Shown: piece by piece, positions 56,864-64,000 of the stretch
Numbering within the stretch: position 1 is the first letter of the stretch
Layout: every line of letters begins with the position of its first letter
Origin: Pseudomonadota bacterium
GTDB lineage: Bacteria > Pseudomonadota > Gammaproteobacteria > Burkholderiales > Thiobacillaceae
Assembly: GCA_021802555.1 (NCBI GenBank)
Contig: JAJZRU010000005.1
Span: 60,059-124,058 of the forward strand
Direction of reading: 5' to 3'
Length of the DNA: 64,000 nucleotides
Program-made: the position numbers and the translations under genes
The notes under the pieces: generated by a model
What the model was told of the DNA's origin: nothing
Seen by the model: the letters and a program-made list of their open reading frames with translations, nothing else
Database searches by the model: none

Positions 56864-57631
56864 ATGATGCATGCCATGACCACCAGCACGATCCGGGTCG
56901 CCAGCTACAACATCCATAAGGGTTTGTCCCAGTTCAACCGTCGCCTGATCGTCCACGAACTCAAGGAAAGGCTGCGGCTGCTGGGTGCCGACATTGTTTT
57001 TCTGCAGGAGGTGTTGGGCGACCACGAGGCCCATCCGCAGCGCTTTCCGCACTGGCCGGGCCGGCCGCAGCATGAATTTCTCGCCGACAGCGTCTGGCAT
57101 GACTATGCCTACGGCCGCAATGCGGTGTACGACGAAGGCCATCACGGCAATGCCATCCTGTCGCGTTTTCCCATCGTGCAGTGGGACAACGAGGACATTT
57201 CCGCCCACAGCCTGGAGTCGCGCGGCATGCTGCATTGCCATATCCAGATTCCCGGCTGGAAGCGGCCGCTGCATGCCATCAACGTCCATCTGGGGCTGAC
57301 CGAGGGCGGGCGGCGGCGCCAGCTGGATATGATACGCAGCCGTATCCTGGCCGAGGTGCCCGCCGGCGATCCGCTCATCCTGGCCGGAGACTTCAACGAC
57401 TGGCGCGTGCGCGCCTGCCGCTACCTGGGCACCAATCTGGGGCTGCGGGATGCATTTCAGATCCACCAGGGGCACCCGGCGCGCAGCTTTCCGGCCTTCA
57501 TTCCGCTTTTGCATCTGGACCGCATCTATGTGCGGGATTTGCAGGTGGAGGCGGCGCAGGTTCATTCCGGGCGCGACTGGCGGCGGCTGTCCGACCATGC
57601 GGCGCTGACCGCCACGCTGCAGCAGCCCTGA
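56864..57631 (+). CDS. Endonuclease/exonuclease/phosphatase-family protein
   Basis: A 255-residue EEP-fold metal-dependent phosphodiesterase. ASYNIHKG holds the first metal ligand Asn, FLQEV the Glu, GDFNDW the Asp/Asn pair, and RLSDHAALTATL the catalytic Asp-His. Start codons at 56864, 56867 and 56876 are possible. It overlaps clsB by one base and, as elsewhere in proteobacteria, precedes that cardiolipin synthase, so a lipid or membrane role is plausible. Confidence 0.87.
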   Translation: MMHAMTTSTIRVASYNIHKGLSQFNRRLIVHELKERLRLLGADIVFLQEVLGDHEAHPQRFPHWPGRPQHEFLADSVWHDYAYGRNAVYDEGHHGNAILSRFPIVQWDNEDISAHSLESRGMLHCHIQIPGWKRPLHAINVHLGLTEGGRRRQLDMIRSRILAEVPAGDPLILAGDFNDWRVRACRYLGTNLGLRDAFQIHQGHPARSFPAFIPLLHLDRIYVRDLQVEAAQVHSGRDWRRLSDHAALTATLQQP

Positions 57632-58821
57632 TGCAGGGAAGGAGCGCGTCCCGGTTTGTCGCGGGACACAGCGCGCGTCTGCTCGAAAACGGCGCCGAGT
57701 TTTTTCCCGCGCTGCGGGCAGCCATAGAGGCGGCGGAGCGGGAAATACTCCTGGAAACCTACATACTCAAGCGCGACGAGGGGGGCGAGCCGATCATCTC
57801 CGCCCTGCTGGCGGCGGCGCGGCGCGGCGTCGCCGTCTATATGCTGGTGGACGGCTTCGGCTCGCGCCATCTGGAGTCGGCGCAGATCGAGGCCTGGCGG
57901 CAGGCCGGACTGCGCGTATATCTCTATCGTCCCTACCGTTTCCTGCATTGGAACCGCCTGCAACTGCGGCGTCTGCACCGCAAGCTGGCGGTAGTGGACG
58001 GCCGCGTCGCCTTCGTCGGCGGCATCAACCTGCAAAGCGACTACGATGCGCCCAATCAGGCGGTGCCGCGTCTCGACTACGCGGTGCGCGTGGAGGGGCC
58101 GCTCGTCGCGGCCATCCGCGCCGTCATGCGGCGCCTGTGGCGCGCCATCAACTGGGCGCGTTTGGGTGCGCTGGGGCGCGACCCGCCGGTGCACCTGCCC
58201 ATGCCGCGCGTCGCCGGGCCCCTGGCGGCGCTGTTTCTCTGGCGCGACAACCTGCGCCACCGCTACAGCATCGAGCGCGCTTATCTGGACGCCATCCTGT
58301 CCGCGCGCGACGAGGTGCTCATCGCCAATGCCTACTTCGTGCCCGGGCGCCGCTTCCGCCGCGCCCTCAAGGCGGCGGCCATGAGCGGCGTGCGCGTGCG
58401 CCTGCTATTGCAGGGGCGCGTCGATCACATCGTCGAATATCTCGCCAGCCGCGCCCTGTACGGCGACCTGCTGGCCGCCGGGGTGGAGATCCATGAATAC
58501 CGCGCCGCGCTGCTGCACGCCAAAGTAGCGGTGGTGGACAGCCGCTGGTGCACGGTGGGCTCCAGCAATATCGACCCTTTCAGCCTGCTGGCTGCGCGCG
58601 AAGCCAACCTGGCCTTTGACGATCCGGATTTCGCAGCGCAGCTCAAGCGACGTCTGGAGGCCCAGATCGCCGCCTATGCCCGCGCGGTCAATCCGGATCA
58701 TTGGCGCCGCCGGGCCTGGCATCGGCGCCTGCTGGCCTGGCTGGCCTATGGTGTGGTGCGCCATCTGGTGGGCCTTTCCGGCTACTGGGGGTTCGACGCG
58801 TCGCGGCGTCGCCGGCGCTGA
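57631..58821 (+). CDS. clsB: Cardiolipin synthase B-type phospholipase D protein
   Basis: Joins phosphatidylglycerol with another phospholipid to make cardiolipin. The 396-residue product has two HKD motifs: LHRKLAVVDGRVAFVGGINL near residue 111 and LHAKVAVVDSRWCTVGSSNI near residue 295. The C-terminal tail is Arg-rich. Start ATG at 57631 overlaps the EEP stop (TGATG); the frame open from 57181 is a shadow. Convergent with purT. Confidence 0.9.
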   Translation: MQGRSASRFVAGHSARLLENGAEFFPALRAAIEAAEREILLETYILKRDEGGEPIISALLAAARRGVAVYMLVDGFGSRHLESAQIEAWRQAGLRVYLYRPYRFLHWNRLQLRRLHRKLAVVDGRVAFVGGINLQSDYDAPNQAVPRLDYAVRVEGPLVAAIRAVMRRLWRAINWARLGALGRDPPVHLPMPRVAGPLAALFLWRDNLRHRYSIERAYLDAILSARDEVLIANAYFVPGRRFRRALKAAAMSGVRVRLLLQGRVDHIVEYLASRALYGDLLAAGVEIHEYRAALLHAKVAVVDSRWCTVGSSNIDPFSLLAAREANLAFDDPDFAAQLKRRLEAQIAAYARAVNPDHWRRRAWHRRLLAWLAYGVVRHLVGLSGYWGFDASRRRRR

Positions 58822-58846
58822 AGCCGGAGGGCGCGTTATCCTGCTT

Positions 58847-60046
58847 TCAGGCGATTTTGGGCTGCACGCGCCGCGCGCACTCTTGCGCGCGCTGGCGCGC
58901 TTCTTCGACCGTGTCGGCGCCGGCCAGCGCGACGCCCATGCGCCGGCGCGCAAAGCTTTCCGGCTTGCCGAACAGACGCAGGTCGGATTCCGGCACTTGC
59001 AGCGCCTCGGCCACGCCGTCGAACACGATGCCAGTGGCGTCCACGCCGCCGTAGATCACGGCGGAGGCCGCCGGGCGCCGCAAGGTGACATCGACCGGCA
59101 GGCCCAGGATGGCGCGCGCGTGCAATTCGAATTCGCTCAGCTGCTGGCTGGCCAGCGTGACCAGGCCGGTGTCGTGGGGGCGCGGCGAGACTTCCGAGAA
59201 CCAGACCCGGCCGCCCTTGACGAACAGCTCGACGCCGAAGATGCCCAGCCCCCCGAGGTTGTCGGTCACCGCCTGGGCGATGCGGCGGGCTTCCCGCAAG
59301 GCTGTATCGCTCATGGGCTGGGGCTGCCAGGATTCGACATAGTCGCCCCTTACTTGCACATGGCCGATGGGTGCGCAGAAATGGGTCTCCGTGGTTCCGA
59401 CGGCATTTTTCGCGCGCACGGTAAGCTGGGTGATCTCGTAGTCGAAGTCGATAAAGCCTTCCACGATCACGCGTTCGCCTCCCACGCGGCCGCCGCTCAT
59501 GGCGTAGTCCCAGGCTGCGGCGACTTCGGCAGGATTATCGATGCGGCTTTGCCCCTTGCCCGAGGAAGACATGACCGGTTTCACCAGACAGGGATAGCCG
59601 ATGCCGGCGTCGATGGCCGCCTGCAGTTCCGGCAGGGAATCGGCGAAGCGGTAGGGAGAGGTGGGCAGCCCCAGTTCCTCCGCGGCGAGGCGGCGGATGC
59701 CCTCGCGGTTCATGGTAAGCCAGGCCGCCCGCGCCGTGGGGATGACCTGGGCCAGGCCGGCATCCTCGATGCGCAGAAGCTCTTCGGTGGCGATGGCCTC
59801 GATTTCCGGGACGATGAGATGCGGGCGCTCTCTTTCCACCAGGGCGCGCAGCGCCGCGGCATCGGTCATGTTGATCACCTGGGCGCGATGCGCGACCTGG
59901 TGCCCCGGAGCGCCGGGGTAGCGGTCCACGGCGACGACTTCCACGCCCAGGCGCTGCAAGGCGATGATCACTTCCTTGCCCAGCTCGCCGGCGCCCAGCA
60001 GCATGACGCGGGTGGCGGAAGGAGAAAGCGGGGTGCCGATCTTCAT
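58847..60046 (-). CDS. purT: Formate-dependent GAR transformylase
   Basis: ATP-grasp enzyme that makes formyl-GAR from formate, ATP and GAR, an alternative to the folate-dependent PurN. The 399-residue product has [35 protein letters not shown] (ATP-binding loop), [12 protein letters not shown] and [12 protein letters not shown]. Length is normal. The 149 bases upstream to the aldo/keto reductase hold no clear promoter by eye. Confidence 0.96.
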   Translation of the reverse strand: MKIGTPLSPSATRVMLLGAGELGKEVIIALQRLGVEVVAVDRYPGAPGHQVAHRAQVINMTDAAALRALVERERPHLIVPEIEAIATEELLRIEDAGLAQVIPTARAAWLTMNREGIRRLAAEELGLPTSPYRFADSLPELQAAIDAGIGYPCLVKPVMSSSGKGQSRIDNPAEVAAAWDYAMSGGRVGGERVIVEGFIDFDYEITQLTVRAKNAVGTTETHFCAPIGHVQVRGDYVESWQPQPMSDTALREARRIAQAVTDNLGGLGIFGVELFVKGGRVWFSEVSPRPHDTGLVTLASQQLSEFELHARAILGLPVDVTLRRPAASAVIYGGVDATGIVFDGVAEALQVPESDLRLFGKPESFARRRMGVALAGADTVEEARQRAQECARRVQPKIA

Positions 60047-60195
60047 GGCCGTGCTCGTCCGTAAGGGAGCGCCGATTGTAGCGGAAGTGCGGTGGCGGCT
60101 ACGGGCGGGTATGCTGTTGCCGGGCAGTCAGCGCGCGGCTAAGGAACTCTCGGGTTCCATCCGTGCCAATGTAGGGCAAGGCATGAGGGATGAAC

Positions 60196-61211
60196 ATGGA
60201 TTACCGCAAACTCGGCAGCAGCGATTTGACCGTATCCGCGATTTGCCTCGGCACGATGACCTTCGGCGAGCAAAACACCGAGAGCGAGGCGCATGCGCAG
60301 CTCGATTACGCTTTTGACCGGGGCGTGAATTTTCTCGACACGGCGGAGATGTATCCCGTGCCGCCGCGGGCGCAGACCTGTACGCGCACCGAGAGCATCG
60401 TCGGCAATTGGCTGGCCAAACGGCGCCGCGACGAGGTCGTGGTCGCCACCAAGATCGCCGGGCCGCGCCGCAGCCTGGAGTGGATACGCGGCGGCCCGAG
60501 TTCCATGGACCGCAGCAATTTGCGCGCCGCCTCCAGACCGACTACATCGATCTTTACCAGTTGCACTGGCCGGAGCGCAACGTGCCCATGTTCGGCCAGT
60601 ACCAGTTCGATCCGGGCAAGGAAAGCCAGGCGCTGCCCATAGGGGAACAATTGGAGGCGCTTGCCGAACTGGTGCGGGAAGGCAAGATCCGCTACATCGG
60701 CCTGTCCAACGAGACGCCTTGGGGCGTCATGGAATTCCTGCGTCTGGCCGAGGAACTGGGCCTGCCGCGCATCGTGAGCGTGCAGAATGCCTACAATCTG
60801 ATCAACCGCGTGTTCGAATACGGCATGAGCGAAATCGCCTTCCGCGAGCGGCTGCCCCTGCTGGCCTACTCGCCTCTGGCCTTCGGTTTGTTGTCGGGCA
60901 AATATTTGCCCGACCCCGGAGCGAGCGGGCGCGTCACGGCGTTCAAGGGCTTCGCACAGCGCTACGACAAGCCCGGCGTGCCCGCAGCCGTGGCTGCCTA
61001 TGCCGAGCTCGCCGCGCGCCATGGGCGCAGCCCGGCCAGCCTTGCGCTGGCTTTCGTATACCGCCGCTGGTTTGTCGCCAGCACGCTGATCGGCGCGACC
61101 AGCCCGGCGCAGCTCAAGGAAAACCTGGACGCCTGGAACGCGCCGCTGAGCGAGGAATTGCTCGCAGAAATCGAAACCACCCATTTGCGCCAAGGCAATC
61201 CGGCGCCTTAG
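60196..61211 (+). pseudogene. Tas-like aldo/keto reductase, frameshifted
   Basis: NAD(P)H-dependent aldo/keto reductase close to E. coli Tas. The first part (60196 to about 60530) reads MDYRKLGSSDLTVSAICLGT to MDRSNLRAA. Then the frame breaks and homology resumes one frame over at RRLQTDYIDLYQLHWPERN to the stop at 61211. Compared with Tas (NIREALHDSLKRLQTD), the helix LxxSL is missing. About 22 bases seem deleted at the repeat-like CGCGCCGCC near 60525, which is not a multiple of three. Both halves are otherwise intact, so the mutation is recent or a sequencing error. The catalytic Asp, Tyr and Lys lie in the first part. Confidence 0.85.
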
Positions 61212-61225
61212 CGTGCGGCATCGGC

Positions 61226-62386
61226 TCAGCCGGCCAGCGCCGCTTCGATGCGTTCCAGCGCCTCTCGGACAATGGCGCGCGGGGCGCCCAGGTTGAGGCG
61301 CATGAAGCCGCGGCCCGCGCTGCCGAACGCAGCGCCCGGGCTCAGTCCTACGCGGGCGCGATGCACGAAAAAATCCTGCAGGGCGCTATCGCTCATGCTC
61401 ATCGCGCGGCAGTCGAGCCACAGCAGGCAAGTACCCTGGGGGGTGATCGCCTTGATGCGGGGCAGCCGCTGCGCGATGAAATCCAGGGTGTCGTCGCGCG
61501 TCTCGGTCAGATAGGCCAGCAGATCGTCCAGCCACGCGCTGCCATGGCGATAGGCCGCTTCGCAGGCGGCGATGCTGAAGGGATGGTTGGCGGACAGGTG
61601 CAGTTGCGCGAAGCTTTGCTCCAGCGCCGTGCGCTGTTGGGCATCCGGCACGATGAGGGCGGAGATGCCCAGGCCGGCGATATTGAAAGTCTTGCTCGGC
61701 GCCGCCAGGGTGACGACTTCGTGCGCCGCGGCCAGCTTCGCCGTCGGTGTGTGGCGACGGCCCGGATAGACCAGATCGTGATGGATCTCGTCGGAGACCA
61801 CCGACAGCCCGTGGCGCCGCGCGATGTCGAGCAGGCTGCGCAATTCTTCCTCGGACCACACGCGCCCCACGGGGTTGTGGGGCGAGCACAGCAGCAGCAT
61901 GCGCGCCTCGCGGGCGCATGCTTCGAGATGCTCCAAGTCCAGGCGGTAGGCGCCTCGGTCATAGACCAGCGGATTCTCCACGAGCCGTCGCCCCGTAGTG
62001 GTGACGGCGGAAAAGAAGGGCGGATAGATCGGCGGCTGGACGATGACGCCGTCGCCCGGTGCGGAAAAGGCCAACACCGCGGCATGCAGCGAAGGCACCA
62101 CGCCGGGCGCCCAGAGCACCCCGTTCGGCTCGATGGTCCAGTCGTGGCGCGATTCCATCCATTGCGCTATCGCCTCGGACAGGCTGTCGGGTCGGGTGGT
62201 GTAACCGTAAACGGGGTGGGCGGCGCGCGCCTGCAAGGCCTGCACGATGGCCGGTGCGGCGGCAAAATCCATGTCCGCCACCCACAGGGGCAGGACGTCT
62301 TCGGTGCCGAACTGGCGTGCGCGGCCGTCCCATTTCAGCGCATGGGTGCCGGTGCGCTCGATGATGCGGTCGAAGTCGTGTTTCAT
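61226..62386 (-). CDS. ovoB: PLP-dependent C-S lyase, probable ovothiol sulfoxide lyase OvoB
   Basis: A 386-residue fold-type I PLP enzyme of the MalY/PatB group. Asn171 in SPHNPVGRVW, Asp199 in SDEIHHDLVY and the PLP-binding Lys232 in APSKTFNIAGLG are present. Its start overlaps the ovoA stop as ATGA (62383-62386). In ovothiol A synthesis the sulfoxide made by OvoA is split by OvoB, a PLP lyase encoded beside ovoA; the coupling here makes that role likely. A generic cystathionine beta-lyase is the alternative. Confidence 0.75.
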   Translation of the reverse strand: MKHDFDRIIERTGTHALKWDGRARQFGTEDVLPLWVADMDFAAAPAIVQALQARAAHPVYGYTTRPDSLSEAIAQWMESRHDWTIEPNGVLWAPGVVPSLHAAVLAFSAPGDGVIVQPPIYPPFFSAVTTTGRRLVENPLVYDRGAYRLDLEHLEACAREARMLLLCSPHNPVGRVWSEEELRSLLDIARRHGLSVVSDEIHHDLVYPGRRHTPTAKLAAAHEVVTLAAPSKTFNIAGLGISALIVPDAQQRTALEQSFAQLHLSANHPFSIAACEAAYRHGSAWLDDLLAYLTETRDDTLDFIAQRLPRIKAITPQGTCLLWLDCRAMSMSDSALQDFFVHRARVGLSPGAAFGSAGRGFMRLNLGAPRAIVREALERIEAALAG

Positions 62387-63879
62387 GCGCACCGCTCCCA
62401 TACCGTCACTTCGGAAAGCGTGTGCTGGAACTTGCGCCGCGTTTCGCGGATGACGAAAGGCAGATCCACGGGTTCGCCCATCAGTCGAAAGTGCGCGCCG
62501 AGCGCTGCTCTGAGGCCATCGAGCGTGGTGCAGCTTTCGCCGTCTTTCTTGTAACCACCCAGCCATTCCTCGCGCGCCGTGTGCTCCGCCAGCCAGGTAT
62601 AGGGCGAGGCGATCATCAGCAGGCCGCCCGGATTGAGTCTTTCATGCACCCCGGCGAGGAATTTCCTCGGGCTGTACAGGCGGTCGATGAGGTTGGCGGC
62701 CAGGATCAGGTCATAGCCGGCAAAGGCCGGTTTGAGGTTGCACGCATCGCCCTGAAAGAAGCCCACTTTGCCGCGTACCGCCTCCAATCCCAGGTCGGCA
62801 AGACGGCGCTCATGGTAGCTGACGAGTTCCCCTTCCTCGGCCAGGGTATAGCGCAACACGCGTTGGGCGGCCATTTGCACGCCCAGGCCGATGAAACGTG
62901 CAGAAAAATCGATGCCCGTCACTGCGTCGAAGCGGCGCGCAAGTTCGAAAGTGGCGCGGCCTGCCGCGCAACCCAAGTCCAAGGCTCGCCGGCAAGGCCG
63001 GTCGCCCATGGCGCGGATGGCGTGTTCGGCCAGGGCGCGCGGAAAGTTGGCAACGCCGAAATACTCGTCGCCGTAATGAAACTCGGCATATTCGGATAGC
63101 AGTTGATCCGTTTCATACCTGGACGCGGGCGGTGCGGGCGGCCGCTCGCCGACGACGTAGCGGAATCCGGCATGCTGGAAAAAATGCCGGCGGAAGGCGT
63201 AGCGCGCGCTGCGCAGGCTTTCGTTGCCGCAGGAAATCCAGGAGCCGCCCAGCATGAGATTGTGGCGCCCGTCGAACGTGGGCGTGCTGAAGTCGTCGTA
63301 AAGGGGATGCACGCGGAATCCCTCGAAGGGATAAATGGGTGTGTCGCTCCATTGCCAGACGTTGCCGGCCACGTCGCAGAAATCGCCCTGCCGGAAGGTC
63401 GTCACCGGGCAGGGCGAAGCCCAGTGGTCCAGATGCAGGTTAGCGTTGGCCCGCTGATCGGGAGGCACATCGCCCAGGCCGGCCATCTCTCGCAGGCGAT
63501 GCCATTGGTCCTCGCTCGGCAGATGCACCGGGCGGCCCAACTCGCGCGCCTGCCAGGCGCAATAGGCGCGTGCCTCGTGGCAATTGACCTCCGCGGGCCA
63601 GTCCCAGGGCATGGCTACTTCTTCGAGCATGAGGCGCAGGCGCCAAGAGGCGCCGTCTTTCACCCAGAAGCTCGGGTGGTCGGCATCGGCATAGCGGCTC
63701 CAGGCACGCCCTTCCTCGTCCCAGTAGCTGTCGTCGGCGTAGCCTCCGGCCTGGACGAAAGCCAGGAATTCCGCATTGGATACTAGCTGTCTGGAGGCCA
63801 GGAAAGACGCGACGTCGGCACTATGCCGGCCGTACTCGTTGTCCCAGCCATAGTGCGGCAAGTCGGAGCCGGCCTCAAT
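62383..63879 (-). pseudogene. ovoA: ovoA, 5' end lost at an insertion sequence
   Basis: OvoA joins cysteine to histidine with oxygen to give 5-histidylcysteine sulfoxide, and its C-terminal domain N-methylates the mercaptohistidine. What remains encodes the FGE-sulfatase domain (from HYGWDNEYGRH; MPWDWPAEVNCHEARAYCAW, GNVWQWSDTP, LGGSW) and the methyltransferase (ALDLGCAAGRATFE, LILAANLIDRLYSPRKFL). The N-terminal DinB-like domain carrying the HX3HXE iron ligands is absent. An in-frame TAA occurs at 63889-63891 in sequence that looks like the end of an insertion element. Only a TTG at 63861 could start it. The product cannot be an active sulfoxide synthase, though the methyltransferase could still be made. 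Confidence 0.8.
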
Positions 63880-64000
63880 ACTGTTCGTTTAGATAAATGT
63901 GTCCTATATTCCATCCATCCCGTGACGGGAGGGTGGTATGGCACGTACCAAGGCAACTCTGGGCCTCGGCGCCCGACTGAGCGACTATCTGAGCGCGAGC
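63880..64000 (+). mobile_element. Left end of IS4-type insertion sequence (partial)
   Basis: ovoA homology stops at about 63880. Beyond it lies AT-richer sequence (ACTGTTCGTTTAGATAA at 63880-63896) like an IS terminal repeat, followed by a transposase-like start. The far end and target duplication lie outside the window, so the boundary is approximate. Confidence 0.6.
63938..64000 (+). CDS. IS4-type transposase, N-terminal 21 residues (partial)
   Basis: ATG at 63938 with GGGAGGG just upstream. The visible residues MARTKATLGLGARLSDYLSA resemble the N-terminus of IS4-family transposases (the IS4 N-terminal domain) as I remember them. The frame is open to the end of the window. The family call rests on 21 residues only. 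Confidence 0.55.
   Translation, partial: MARTKATLGLGARLSDYLSAS

Overview
The window is about 64 kb of GC-rich proteobacterial chromosome. The gene order tRNA-Tyr/Gly/Thr-tufB-tRNA-Trp-secE-nusG-rplKAJL-rpoBC-rpsLG-fusA-tufA-S10-spc-alpha, two tuf copies, and the conserved blocks yajR-ssb and aspS-nudB-clsB point to a betaproteobacterium. A gene I recognise as dsrS (41055-42179) suggests a sulfur oxidiser with reverse dissimilatory sulfite reductase, in the style of Thiobacillus or Sulfuricella. The species cannot be fixed from sequence reading alone.

Layout. 1-1.7 kb: pth and ychF. 1.7-33.6 kb: one nearly unbroken run of translation and transcription genes on the plus strand. It includes four tRNAs, both identical tuf genes, rpoB, rpoC and rpoA, the secE/nusG/secY genes, infA and rpmJ, and ends in a strong terminator after rplQ. 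Sigma70-type promoters are visible before the tRNA cluster and across the rpoC stop before rpsL, and a weaker one precedes rpsJ. RNA structures sit at the nusG-rplK, rplA-rplJ (L10 leader), rplL-rpoB and rpsQ-rplN junctions.

33.6-39.1 kb: a SAM hydrolase (DUF62), then a minus-strand set of a soluble GAF-domain histidine kinase, a NarL-type regulator and an orphan MlaE-type permease. Divergent from it is an unusual fusion of helix-turn-helix, [2Fe-2S] ferredoxin and flavin reductase, followed by a small unknown protein.

39.1-44.6 kb: a compact seven-gene minus-strand operon: MoxR AAA+ ATPase, VWA protein with an HExxH motif, DsrS, an 81-residue unknown, an S24/LexA-fold protein without the catalytic lysine, a 74-residue unknown and a 350-residue unknown. 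This is my main candidate for an undescribed system: a MoxR/VWA chaperone module tied to dissimilatory sulfur metabolism.

44.7-58.8 kb: tRNA-Arg, uvrA coupled to glycerate 2-kinase, yajR-ssb, a TonB-dependent receptor, fmdB-DUF502-aspS (aspS has a low-GC patch in its GAD insertion), an unknown gene, nudB, an endonuclease/exonuclease/phosphatase protein and clsB. 58.8-64 kb: purT, a frameshifted aldo/keto reductase, and an ovothiol gene pair in which ovoA has lost its iron-binding N-terminal domain. The break coincides with the start of an apparent IS4-type insertion sequence that runs off the window.
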